From Larix sibirica (taxonomy: Eukaryota; Streptophyta; Pinopsida; Pinales; Pinaceae): DNA of 15,838 nucleotides. Under the pieces are notes generated by a model that was not told the origin of the DNA, searched no databases, and saw only the letters and a list, made by a program, of their open reading frames with translations. The translations under genes and the position numbers were made by a program. Numbering within the stretch: the stretch's first letter is position 1; each line of letters begins with the position of its first letter. The stretch spans positions 16,808-32,645 of the forward strand of contig NWUY0300048677.1 in assembly GCA_004151065.3 (NCBI GenBank). Reading direction: 5' to 3'. Of the stretch, positions 1-7,883 are shown piece by piece.

Positions 1-1162
1 CATAACGAATCTCTTTCCTTTATATATATATGAAAAGCATTTAATAAAAAAATGTTCGATCATTGTATAAATGATATAGTTATGTATTTTAGCTTTACAA
101 TTTATTTCAATTCTTTTATTTGCAAAACGAAGCTACCATAAGGACATAGTCCAGACCAGAAGCCTTGACTATCCATTTCCTGTTTTGGCAACAATAGTCG
201 TGTATGAGAAGATTTTTTGCCACAAAAACTCCTATCCAGTTGAATTCCATAACATACCATATATAATTAACATGGTTAGCGCCAACAATATGCAATGTAT
301 ATCGCACAGAATACCCTGGTGGAACTAGTCCTGGAATTTCAGATATTTTATGCCTATCAAATAAAATTTTGTGACGGTTTCGTTTTTTACATAGCTGTCA
401 TTTTACGTTTTCTTCATATTTATTAGTGTCATATTTTTTTATCTGTATATCCTCTACTCTGATTATATACCACTAGATCCAGTCGCAACTTAATTTATAA
501 AATATATATACCTATGAGTTTGCTCACCCATTACACGGCTCTAGCTAGAAGCCACTCATATTTGAGGCATGAATATATAATGGTAAACTGGCATTTTGAA
601 ATATAATCTGAAAACAACCGCATAAGGCATAACACATAGCACTAATCTGAACATTGAACAATGCAAAAATCAACTCTCATTTAAATGTACAATGAAATTA
701 CCAAAATTGTATGAAGCAACACTGCTCTGAAGAAGAACAAAAACAACAACAATGACAGTAAAATGTAATCTAAATTCCATTTTCTCTGTGACAACAGTTA
801 CAAGTTCCAGTTTCACTTTGTGCCCATGCATCGACGTTCTATTTCCATGTACAGGAGTAGTGAGTACATTGCCAAAAAAAACCTATTTGGTTTTTATTCA
901 CCTAAATTCTTCGATCATTCAAGCCTCCTATGCAAATTGGTCCATCCCCTTGCAATGAGTTTGTCTAAACTTAGAATGTGCAACCACCGTGCAACATATT
1001 TATCCTCATGCAATTATTTTGTAGTCTTGATTCTAAGGTGCATTGTTAGAATTTTTCTTCCCTATGTGGACAGATTATTCTTCTGTTAGTGGCACTAAAA
1101 GTGGGTCGTTTTTGGACTCAAAATTTGCTAACCTGGTACTGCAGATATTCATGTTGGACTCG
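1..1162. other. Left flank, largely non-genic AT-rich DNA
   Basis: No gene can be supported here. The plus-strand open frames at about 752-1282 have no recognisable motif and lie opposite the 3' side of the minus-strand DUF761 gene. On the minus strand, a frame of about 95 codons runs from roughly 400 down to 116 and reads ..EIPGLVPPGYSVRYTLHIVG.. near its middle. Its composition is protein-like, but I do not recognise it and it has no convincing start, so it could be an exon relic. Confidence 0.4.
893..898 (-). promoter_or_regulatory. Candidate polyadenylation signal for the DUF761 gene
   Basis: The plus strand reads TTTATT, which is AATAAA on the minus strand. It lies about 265 nt beyond the stop codon of the DUF761 reading frame, a plausible 3' UTR length. 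AATAAA is common by chance in AT-rich DNA, so this is only a positional argument. Confidence 0.3.
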
Positions 1163-1641
1163 TTATCTTGCACCCCTCTCAAGCATTTCCAGGAAACAAT
1201 TCTGGTTATTCAGTCTCAATTGTTCATAGCATTTAGCTATGAATTTCTTGGCCTGCCTGCCGACTTGATGGTCACCGGGTGAGCTCGATATCATTGGACA
1301 CAGAGGAGACAATAACAGGTTGAGTTTCTGAATTTGGAAAGGAAGATCATTATGATCAACGCAATCATCCTTTTGCACTTCCTTGTCATCTTCAACTCGA
1401 CTCGAAGAGTGCATGGAAAACGCGGATGTTTTCTGTTGGGTTGCATGTGGAACGCCTACGATGATAGTGTGGATTTTTTTGTTGGGATGAGTGACATCTC
1501 CATTCCTAAATATGTGGGGTTGCATTGTTGTTTCTCTTCATGTTTTTGCAAGGCTTCAACATACGATCCTTTTGTCCACTGGAGATCAAGAGGATTAACC
1601 TTGTAAAACATTGGAAACATAATAGCCCTCCATTTCAGCAT
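1163..1641 (-). pseudogene. DUF761-family small protein gene, apparently frameshifted
   Basis: Plant-specific DUF761 proteins (Pfam 'cotton fibre expressed protein') are small, poorly characterised proteins; no biochemical activity can be assigned. The C-terminal 34 residues of the second frame (plus coordinates 1166-1267) match the family's terminal motif: QVGRQAKKFIAKCYEQLRL, then ..FLEMLERGAR and a TAA at 1163-1165. The N-terminal part lies in another frame beginning at an ATG at 1641, with an in-frame TAA upstream and no earlier Met; it reads MLKWRAIMFPMFYKV..LQKHEEKQQ. The two frames overlap over 1456-1525. A single missing base, most simply in an A7 run in the overlap (plus coordinates near 1475-1482), would join them into one protein of about 155-160 residues without introns. 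Either this is a decayed gene or the base was lost in sequencing or assembly. The family call rests on the C-terminal motif alone. Confidence 0.6.
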
Positions 1642-1934
1642 TAGAACGAGATCTTACGGGCATTAGGCCGATTCCACGTAGCATGGAGATAAAATAGCTA
1701 CATGGATAGAGGAAAATTTAATAGCTATGTTATTTGAAAACTAATTTGGTTTCGATCCTGCAATGTCGGCTTGTCAATAATTACTTGCAACCCCCTAGAT
1801 CTAGGTGTATGGTAGAGGTAGCCGGCAAAGGGATTTTTAATGTCTGGATTACGATGATAACGTGGAGAGAACGTTCATAGCCTACTACCTCCAACATGGC
1901 AGTGTGGAGAGAGCGTGCAACACTTGTTGACTCA
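1642..1934. other. Intergenic, upstream of the DUF761 gene
   Basis: This lies 5' of the minus-strand DUF761 frame and would hold its promoter. I could not find a convincing TATA box on the minus strand. No coding frame or repeat is visible before the direct repeat that begins at about 1935. Confidence 0.4.
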
Positions 1935-2345
1935 GAATTGATAATGAGACAAGGTCTATGCTATGCCACAATATCTTGCAGCCCGTATGGCCATTAGAAA
2001 TCATGACGGGTTATGGAAGTTGTTAGATGTCAAATAGACGTTTTAAAAATTAACACACCGGTAGCAGTTGATGTGTTTAGTTTGTGGCTTGGTGTCAAAT
2101 ACGTTCCATGGAAGGAAATTCCAGGCCTGCCTACCCCATACCATTAACTTCACAGGTTGAAATGATGGTGACATGATGACGTACGGGGGACACATGTCGA
2201 CATAAATCCCCGCTTCAAAATTCGAGGTAAAAATTAGATGTTTTAGTATAGTTAAACTTTGCAAGCTGAAAAATCTGCTCCACCGACCTAATATGTCCAA
2301 AATGAACACATGATGTCAAAGACATAATAAAATAAACGCATATAG
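1935..2345. repeat. Direct repeat DR-1, copy 1 (~410 bp)
   Basis: The segment starting GAATTGATAATGAGACAAGG and ending near the ACATAATAAAA run recurs in the same orientation at 6239-6650, about 4.3 kb away. By eye the copies agree at roughly nine bases in ten, with scattered substitutions and a 3-bp indel (GACCTAATATG versus GACCACCTAATATG). I see no terminal inverted repeats, coding domain or poly(A) tail, so the element class is unknown. It may be a dispersed non-autonomous element or an old segmental duplication. The minus-strand open frame inside it (2043-2309) is not conserved in copy 2. Confidence 0.85.
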
Positions 2346-2579
2346 ATCCATCTTCACTCTAGATTGATTTATCAAAGAGGATCAAATCTTTACAATGCAA
2401 ACTTTTTTATCTCTAAATGTAAAATTAAGATGAATCTAAATTAATATAGAAAAAAAAACAAAAATTAAAATAAATATATATTATTATTTTTGTATATTTA
2501 AAATATCTTATCTATTCAATAAATCTATTTATGCTTGTAGTTTCATATCAAATTTTTTTTTGTTAATGTTATGAAAAGT
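2346..2579. other. AT-rich spacer
   Basis: Very AT-rich sequence with A and T runs. No gene or recognisable element is visible. Confidence 0.5.
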
Positions 2580-2598
2580 AAGAATAACTTCCTTATTT
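2580..2598. repeat. Left target-site duplication of the SINE
   Basis: AAGAATAACTTCCTTATTT is repeated exactly at 2704-2722, immediately flanking the 105-bp insertion. A perfect 19-bp duplication is the footprint of LINE-type target-primed reverse transcription. Confidence 0.85.
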
Positions 2599-2703
2599 GG
2601 CCTACCGGATTTATTGGTGAATGGGTGTATTGTTAAGGCACTCCTTGCGTAAGGTTACCGTTCAAAACTCCGTGGGTATAAACCTTACAAAACAAAAACA
2701 AAA
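2599..2703 (+). mobile_element. Short tRNA-derived SINE-like insertion
   Basis: A 105-bp insertion between perfect 19-bp direct repeats, ending in an A-rich tail (AAAACAAAAACAAAAA). It contains a match to the RNA polymerase III A box (TGGTGAATGGG, 2615-2625; consensus TRGYNNANNNG) and to the B box (GTTCAAAAC, 2660-2668; consensus GWTCRANNC), about 34 bp apart as in tRNA-derived SINEs. There is no coding capacity; such elements move using LINE proteins in trans. The perfect duplication suggests a fairly recent insertion, younger than the neighbouring LINE, whose duplication has one mismatch. I cannot name the SINE family from sequence alone. Confidence 0.75.
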
Positions 2704-2722
2704 AAGAATAACTTCCTTATTT
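2704..2722. repeat. Right target-site duplication of the SINE
   Basis: Exact copy of 2580-2598, directly after the A-rich tail. Confidence 0.85.
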
Positions 2723-3106
2723 TATTGCAATTATGATCTCAAAATGGTTGATAAATCTGTCCACCAAATATTTGGGATTTCTACACTCAAAAAATGGGCT
2801 GAATGGAAACAATAATTTAACTTAGAAATCAATTGAGCCAATTGACTCACAAACATGGAAAGGAAGAATCATATACGTTAAGTCATTCTTCTTTTCAAAG
2901 CTTCATTCTCATGCCTTTGGTTTTAGCAATTACATATAAAATTTTAAGTCATTTGTTACGGTTATAGTTAACTATTATATGAATTAAATGCACCTATAAC
3001 ACACCAAGAATTAAATAGGATTCCGACAAATATAATTAGTTGTAGGTTGAAGTTGCATGACATGTGAAAGATATATATGTTAGGACCTTTAAGAAAACAC
3101 CTCCAT
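2723..3106. other. Non-coding spacer between the SINE and the LINE
   Basis: AT-rich, with no supported gene. If the LINE interrupted the gypsy LTR seen to its right, part of that LTR should lie here, but I could not place its terminus. Confidence 0.4.
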
Positions 3107-3118
3107 CTATTCTAAAAT
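3107..3118. repeat. Left target-site duplication of the LINE
   Basis: CTATTCTAAAAT here corresponds to CTATCCTAAAAT at 5044-5055, 11 of 12 bases. It abuts the truncated 5' end of the LINE; the partner abuts its A9 tail. Confidence 0.7.
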
Positions 3119-3469
3119 GGAGTGGTTGGGGTTGAAGAATCCTTATTGTTTTGTAAGGGCATTGGCAACAAAGGGTTTCTTGAGGATTTTAAAGGGTTTT
3201 GGTCTATGCGTGGATGTGGTTTATTAAAAATATATTTACCTTTTAACTATTGAGGAATGGTTTAGATTAGGGGATAAGTTATTGTGGAATGTCTCTTCTA
3301 CGTGGAAAGCTTTGATCCTGGTGTTCGAGGTTATTAGATAATGGTTGGTTTGGAAGGTAGGTTATGGGAGGAAGATTCCATTCGGGTAGGACCCTTGGGT
3401 TGAATGCGAAGATGCACACAGACTCCCTATAGACATGATTAATTTCTTAAAGGATCATGGAATTCCTTC

Positions 3470-4057
3470 TTGGCTCATATTGAAGTCAAATTCAACTCTA
3501 CAACAATGAGACAAGAGTGGTTTACAGTAGAGGCTCTAGGCTTTGAAAATGAAGAGAAAGTTTCGTGGACTAATTATATCAATGCCCTTCGTCGTAGTCG
3601 TGTTATACTTTTTTATCAAGAAGACAACCTATTATGGTCTAGGAATGTTTTTTGTGGTTCTTATTCTCTCAGACTTGGCTACATGGTGATTAGAGAAGAA
3701 GGAGACTATACTGAACCACGATGGTGGTCTTCAGTTTTATGGAAGCTTAAATTCCTTTTAAAAGCAAAATTAAATCTATGGTTAGCTCTTTCAAGTAAGG
3801 ATCTGACATGGGATACTCTTCAGAGGAAGTTCTGGATGGGGTCTGGAAGATGCCCTCTATGTAAGGTCAGCAGTGAAAGTATCGATCATATTTTTATCTT
3901 TTGTTCTTTTATATCTATGATGTGGGACTATGCTTCTCGGATTAATGGGTTTCAATTCTTATGGATGGGGCAGAATTTAGATGAATCTCTTCATTCTTGG
4001 ATCATCATTGGGGCTCATAAATATTACTTGGCACTACCAACCCTCTTCATCTAGGAG
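3470..4057 (+). pseudogene. LINE ORF2 fragment with zf-RVT zinc-knuckle domain
   Basis: The longest intact frame of the LINE (194 codons, stop at 4055-4057). It continues the ORF2 product after the DPWVE segment: EWFTVEALGF..TNYINALRRSR, then SLRLGYMVI, WKLKFLLKAKLNLWLALSSK and the knuckle CPLC (3851-3862) followed by DHIFIFC (Cys at 3902-3904). This Cys-x2-Cys-x8-His-x4-Cys pattern is typical of the domain that follows reverse transcriptase in plant LINEs (Pfam zf-RVT) and is thought to bind nucleic acid. No real start codon exists; the open frame is a stretch between mutations in a larger dead ORF. Confidence 0.8.
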
Positions 4058-4169
4058 ACATGGCTTTCCCACAACAGTTCTATCTTTGATTATTTTCATA
4101 TCCCTCCAAATGTGTCTACTGTTAATGGTCTGGTTGTTTTAAGCAATTTCCCTAGGAAAATTTGATAAA

Positions 4170-4676
4170 GCCTGAGAGAAGGATTAGGTTGGAGAATATT
4201 GATCATTCTAGCAGTTGTTATTTCTTCGGTGGAGCTTCCCAAGGAAATCCTACCTTGGGAGGAGCAGGTGAAATTCTATATTTGCATGAGGCTCATTGGA
4301 TTAAAGAGTCTCTGCGGGTTTGGGGGCCTCCATAAACAATAGAGCTGAGATGTTGGCTCTGAAGCTTATTTTGCTGGAGGCAATTAGGTGTGGTGTTCAG
4401 AGCCTTTAGATTTTTGGAGATTCAAAACTTGTCATTGATTGGATGAGCTAGAAGCGAATGCCCAGGAATATACATCTCTTGCCTATCTATGAGGAGCTAT
4501 TTAGGTTGGCAGGTCTCTTTTAGGAAATTAAATATGAGCACATTTATAGAGAAAAGAATCATCTAGATGATCATATTTTGAAGATGGGATTACAGGTTGG
4601 CATAGGCACTTGGAAATGTTGGGAGATGCAGGAGGAAACTCTAATTGAACATGACCCTGGACCTCATCAAGCATGA
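4170..4676 (+). pseudogene. LINE RNase H domain, degenerate
   Basis: Remnant of the RNase H domain that ends ORF2 in many plant LINEs and degrades RNA in RNA:DNA hybrids. The first catalytic block reads YFFGGASQGNP, where the family has F-D-G; the Asp codon is GGT (Gly) at 4228-4230. The second block NNRAEMLAL keeps its Glu (GAG, 4347-4349) but lies in another frame, so a frameshift falls between. The third block IFGDSKLVIDW keeps Asp at 4419-4421, and the fourth, HLDDHILKMG, keeps an Asp at 4566-4571. In-frame stops include TAG at 4407-4409. The frame ends at TGA 4674-4676. Loss of the first Asp alone should abolish activity. Confidence 0.8.
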
Positions 4677-5043
4677 ATACAGGGGATTGGTCTATATGAA
4701 TAGTCCGGGTAGTCTTTGAGGAGGTATTTTTCTGGGTTTTTATAGCAGAGTTTTATGAGAGGAACTGTAATTTTAGGATCATAAATCTCTTTTATGCAAC
4801 CAATATACAAGTTTCTATCTTTCTAGATTGTTTTTTTTGTTTCATATTATTGAAATCAAGGGCATTCTGGATCTAGTTTTTATGGTTCATATGAATAAGT
4901 AGTTATATAGGACATAAACATTTTTGTTACATTTTTGTAATTGATGTAGGTTCTTTATCACAGGAAGGCCATATGGCCTATGCACAAGGTGGTTTATTTA
5001 TTAATATAAATGGGTTGGCGAATTTTTTCCGAGGAAAAAAAAA
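4677..5043 (+). other. LINE 3' UTR, palindrome and A9 tail
   Basis: Non-coding 3' part of the LINE. It contains a 14-bp perfect palindrome AGGCCATATGGCCT (4966-4979) about 55 nt before the A9 tail (5035-5043). In some LINEs a 3' stem-loop is recognised by the reverse transcriptase, so the palindrome is a candidate for that, by analogy only. Confidence 0.55.
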
Positions 5044-5055
5044 CTATCCTAAAAT
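5044..5055. repeat. Right target-site duplication of the LINE
   Basis: CTATCCTAAAAT, directly after the A9 tail, pairs with 3107-3118 at 11 of 12 bases (one C/T transition). Confidence 0.7.
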
Positions 5056-5554
5056 ATTCATGATATAATGCAAAGATGTATGGATCTCAACGTGATTTTG
5101 AGGATCAAAAGAGTATAAGAAAATATATTTTTGACTAACATGAAGATTTGTTATATGTAATATTACTGAAACTTTCACCCTTTTCAAGGGGCAAAACACC
5201 AAATCTAATAGGTAAATGGATGAAGTTGGAGACACAACCATTCATTGTAGAATTTGAAGACGTTAGAAACTTTAGCTCAAAGTTAGGAGAAATTAAAAGA
5301 AGTGATTGACATATAGATCTGAAACTCACCATAAAATAGAATGCAAGTAATAAATAGTCACACATACGCAATAAGACGTTGAGACAAACACCATCCTGTT
5401 ATTATTAGAGATAGGTGAGCCTTTTATAGACAAAGATTTTTTTAACCTATCTAGGTAACTGAACTGGATTACAAATATTACGTTCACAGAACAGAGAGTG
5501 AACAAGGGAACCTCCTTGGAAGGAGCGCTTAGCTATCTCTAATTGGGAAATCAA
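5056..5554 (-). repeat. Probable LTR portion of the Ty3/gypsy element
   Basis: This lies directly downstream, on the minus strand, of the gypsy coding remnant, where the 3' LTR is expected. A good TATA box (minus-strand TATAAAAGG, plus 5420-5428) sits about 130 nt after the coding end, in keeping with an LTR promoter. I could not identify the TG..CA termini, and no second LTR is visible in the window. The LINE appears to have landed in it at 5044, so the rest of the LTR may lie left of 3107. Confidence 0.45.
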
Positions 5555-6170
5555 GGGGTGCACCCTTCATCCTAACCCAATTCCTCCATATTTAAGTACG
5601 GAAGCATCCTGACTTTCATCATGATGTGAGAAAAATGGCACTGCAAATATGAAGATGACAACCACTTGGCACATGCTAGTGGGTGGACCTTGCAGCCGAC
5701 AAGAAAGGATAGATGTTGTTGTTACCTTGTAGATATGGTTTCAGTATCTAATATTGTATCCTTGTCCAATGAGTGATGAACAAGGACTGATTCCTCAAGG
5801 AGAGGTGGTTCAAACAACATCAAATTGGTGATGTTAATAACATCGTGAATTCCCAACTAAGAAGGAAGATCCAACCGATATGCATTTCCTCCAATTTGTT
5901 CCAAGAATGTATAAGGACCACATTGGAGAGGATGTAGCTTGTGATGATGTTGGTATTTGAAGTGTTGTTTGTCTAGAAAAATCCAGACACGGTCCCGAGC
6001 TGAAAGAACAAAGTTGTCTAGTGTTGATCATGATGTTGCCTGGCATGTTCTTGGGCCACTTTGAGAGCAACAGATAATTGGATTTGCTTGTGAGGATATG
6101 TCTAAATAAAATGTTGGGTTGACTGTTGTTCTCTTTGGTGATGTGAAAATCCAAAAGGAGTGAGAATAAG
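5555..6170 (-). pseudogene. Ty3/gypsy retrotransposon remnant: integrase C-terminus and chromodomain
   Basis: A degenerate coding remnant in at least two minus-strand frames. Reading from 6170 downward: an integrase C-terminal helix region (SVALKVAQEHARQHHDQH, near 6020-6080); then the conserved block with VWIFLDKQ, HHHKLHPLQCGPY and GGNAYRLDLP (about 5870-6000); then IHDVINITNLMLFEPPLLEE; then a chromodomain-like ILDTETISTR..LSFLVGCK..AKW (about 5650-5755). This order is that of chromoviruses, plant Ty3/gypsy elements whose integrase tail carries a chromodomain thought to steer integration. At least three in-frame stops and one frameshift make it inactive. The reverse transcriptase and protease are absent from the window; the copy is cut off near the N at 6238. 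Confidence 0.82.
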
Positions 6171-6237
6171 GGGCATGTTGTTGCAGCACCCCCCCCCAAA
6201 ATTTTTGTACATATTGGGGCCCCTCCTTTAAACTTTT

Positions 6238-6238
6238 N
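6238..6238. other. Assembly N (contig join)
   Basis: A single ambiguous base. The sequence left of it (C9 run at 6189-6197 followed by low-complexity sequence) has no counterpart at DR-1 copy 1, whereas DR-1 copy 2 starts at the next base. This looks like a contig join. Confidence 0.8.
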
Positions 6239-6650
6239 GAATTGATAATGAGACAAGGTCTATGCTATGCCACAATATCTTGCAGCCCGTATGGCCATTA
6301 GAAATCATGAAGGCTTATGGAAGTTGTTAGACATCAAATTGACGTTTTAAAAATTAACACACCAGTAGCAGTTGACATGTTTAGTTTGTGGCTCGGTGTC
6401 AAATACGTTCCAGAGAAGGAAATTCCAGGCCTGCCTACCCCATACCATTAACTTCGTGGGCTGAAATGATGGTGACAGGATAACGTACGGAGAACACATG
6501 TTGACATAAATCCCCACTTCAAAATTCGAGGTAAAAATTAGATGTTTCAGTATAGTTAAACTTTACAAGCTGAAAAATCTGCTCCACCGACCACCTAATA
6601 TGTCCAAAATGAACCCATGATGTCGAATACATAATAAAAAAAACATGATA
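6239..6650. repeat. Direct repeat DR-1, copy 2 (~410 bp)
   Basis: Same orientation as 1935-2345, with substitutions throughout, so it is not a simple assembly duplicate of the same molecule. Its left boundary coincides with the N at 6238, so the true extent on that side is unknown. It ends about 1.2 kb before the MYB start codon. Confidence 0.85.
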
Positions 6651-7356
6651 GAAAAATGAATCGTTAATGGAATAAAACTGCCATTTTATAAAATTGACTT
6701 TTTGGCCATTCATAATAATAGGAAGGGAAATGCTTTTTAAACGAGGGTTCCTTAAAATAATCCCAATAACGGGATACGTGTCTTCACTTTGTCGGGCATC
6801 AACCGAGCGATGGCTGATCCACCGTTCTCTGGTGACTAAACAAATCCCACTTTATGAAAACCAAAGCTACCATCCACTCGGGAGCTGGTTGATATAATCT
6901 TAGCTGTAGCCTGTAACAATTAACTTAACAAAACTTGCATAGACCCAATGTACCTTTCACCCTATCATCTGCAACCACATTCCGCCTTGGTTTCCGAGTT
7001 CTCAGTAAAATAACTCCAACGCCAATTGTTAATCCTGATTTTCCATCCGTGTCTCATGCTGTGTGATCTCGGATTTCTAAATCAAAATCTAAATGCTATG
7101 AACTGGTCCTTGGCCACTTTTGGGATTCCTCAGCGCCGCTTGCCAAGTGTCCTCTCAATGGGGCTGGAAATGGTACTTCCATGTGCATTTAGGTTTCTTA
7201 ATGTCATATCAAGGCGGTGGAAATTATCATTCAACGTGCATTAAAGTTTCCTTTCAGTTCTTTAGTCTGCCTATCTGCCACGTAACGTGCCTGATTTCAA
7301 TCTTCCAAATCACTGGCCTCTAAATTTGCGTGCTGGGCATCCTCTGCAGATTTGGA
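6651..7356 (+). promoter_or_regulatory. MYB upstream region
   Basis: About 700 bp of non-repetitive sequence between DR-1 copy 2 and the candidate TATA box. No coding domain is seen. It contains ACGTGTC at 6776-6782 (an ABRE-like bZIP site) and the 11-bp inverted repeat CACGTAACGTG at 7279-7289, with two ACGT cores about 70 bp upstream of the TATA box. ACGT-core sites bind bZIP factors in plants; their use here is inferred. Confidence 0.4.
7279..7289. promoter_or_regulatory. Double-ACGT inverted repeat (candidate bZIP or NAC site)
   Basis: CACGT-A-ACGTG is a perfect 5-bp inverted repeat around one central base, with two overlapping-type ACGT cores. It lies about 68 bp upstream of the candidate TATA box, within the usual proximal promoter. 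Confidence 0.35.
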
Positions 7357-7363
7357 TATAAAT
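7357..7363 (+). promoter_or_regulatory. Candidate TATA box of the MYB gene
   Basis: TATAAAT in the context GGATATAAATGGC. It would place the transcription start near 7390 and give a 5' leader of about 490 nt to the ATG at 7884, long but possible, or containing a leader intron. A start site closer to the gene cannot be excluded. Confidence 0.4.
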
Positions 7364-7722
7364 GGCGTCAAGCTTACTGAGTTGCATTCATTGTGGTGCA
7401 GTATAATTTATGCAGAAGTTAGTTTGAGTTTTCTTTCATTTGTCCAGCCGTCCAGGTCTCCAGAGGAATTTCTTATTCTTTTAAAGTGATAAGTGTGATA
7501 AGTTGAACATTGCAGTTTTTGTTCCAAGATTTCTGTAGTAAATAGTTACATGCTCTTCTTTCGGACAATCAACAGTAGCCATTTTTCTGTAATGAATCCA
7601 TAACAGGTTCCTTTAACTTCTAAGGATCTAAGTGTGCAGTATGTTGGAACTTTATCAGGATGATAGCTTGAGATTTCTTTCATTGACCTAAATTCGATTC
7701 TCAGTTTAAAAATAATTCTCAA

Positions 7723-7743
7723 ATGGAATACACAGTGATGTAG
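7723..7743 (+). other. Upstream ORF 1 (6 codons plus stop)
   Basis: ATG GAA TAC ACA GTG ATG TAG, 140 nt before the MYB start codon. It would be in the mRNA if transcription starts at the TATA box at 7357. Such short upstream frames often reduce translation of plant transcription factors; here this is inferred. Confidence 0.35.
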
Positions 7744-7782
7744 TTTCAATAACTTTAACTAGATACCGATTAAACAGAATAA

Positions 7783-7809
7783 ATGTGGATTGTGAATTAC
7801 GGAAAATAA
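7783..7809 (+). other. Upstream ORF 2 (8 codons plus stop)
   Basis: ATG TGG ATT GTG AAT TAC GGA AAA TAA, ending 74 nt before the MYB ATG and in a different frame. Same caveats as upstream ORF 1. Confidence 0.35.
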
Positions 7810-7883
7810 CTGCGTGCTGTGCGCCTTGGGAAAGGAACATTGTGAATAGAGTTGAAGAAGCTCCAGAATTGTGGGTTAATTTA

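Larger units (their letters stand above)
3119..5043 (+). mobile_element. 5'-truncated plant LINE, ORF2 C-terminal part and 3' tail
   Basis: A dead non-LTR retrotransposon copy of about 1.9 kb. It begins inside ORF2 at a stretch reading WLGLKNPYCFVRALATKGF, the conserved region just after reverse transcriptase in plant LINEs. Next comes the characteristic W(K)VGYGRKIPFG.DPWVE segment near 3350-3405, then a zinc-knuckle domain, an RNase H domain, a 3' UTR and an A9 tail at 5035-5043. Several stops (for example in the 3220 and 3395 areas) and frameshifts interrupt the frame. The endonuclease and most of the reverse transcriptase are missing, as expected of incomplete reverse transcription. Both ends are fixed by the target duplication. 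It cannot move itself. Confidence 0.88.

Noticed and set aside
116-400. Minus-strand open frame with protein-like composition (..PGLVPPGYSVRY..)
   Set aside because: No convincing start, no recognised family and no splice evidence. Mentioned only as a possible exon relic in the left-flank entry.
752-1606. Several plus-strand open frames of 60-90 codons
   Set aside because: Lie opposite the DUF761 gene and its 3' flank; no motifs and low-complexity residues typical of antisense shadows.
2043-2309. Minus-strand open frame inside DR-1 copy 1
   Set aside because: The frame is not preserved in copy 2 at 6239-6650, so it is not a conserved gene.
6189-6197. C9 run as a functional or G-quadruplex element
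   Set aside because: A single homopolymer next to a contig join at 6238; more likely low-quality sequence at a contig end.
7785-7883. Extension of the MYB frame upstream to a GTG at 7785
   Set aside because: The frame is open but has no ATG; nuclear plant genes start at ATG. The first in-frame ATG is 7884.
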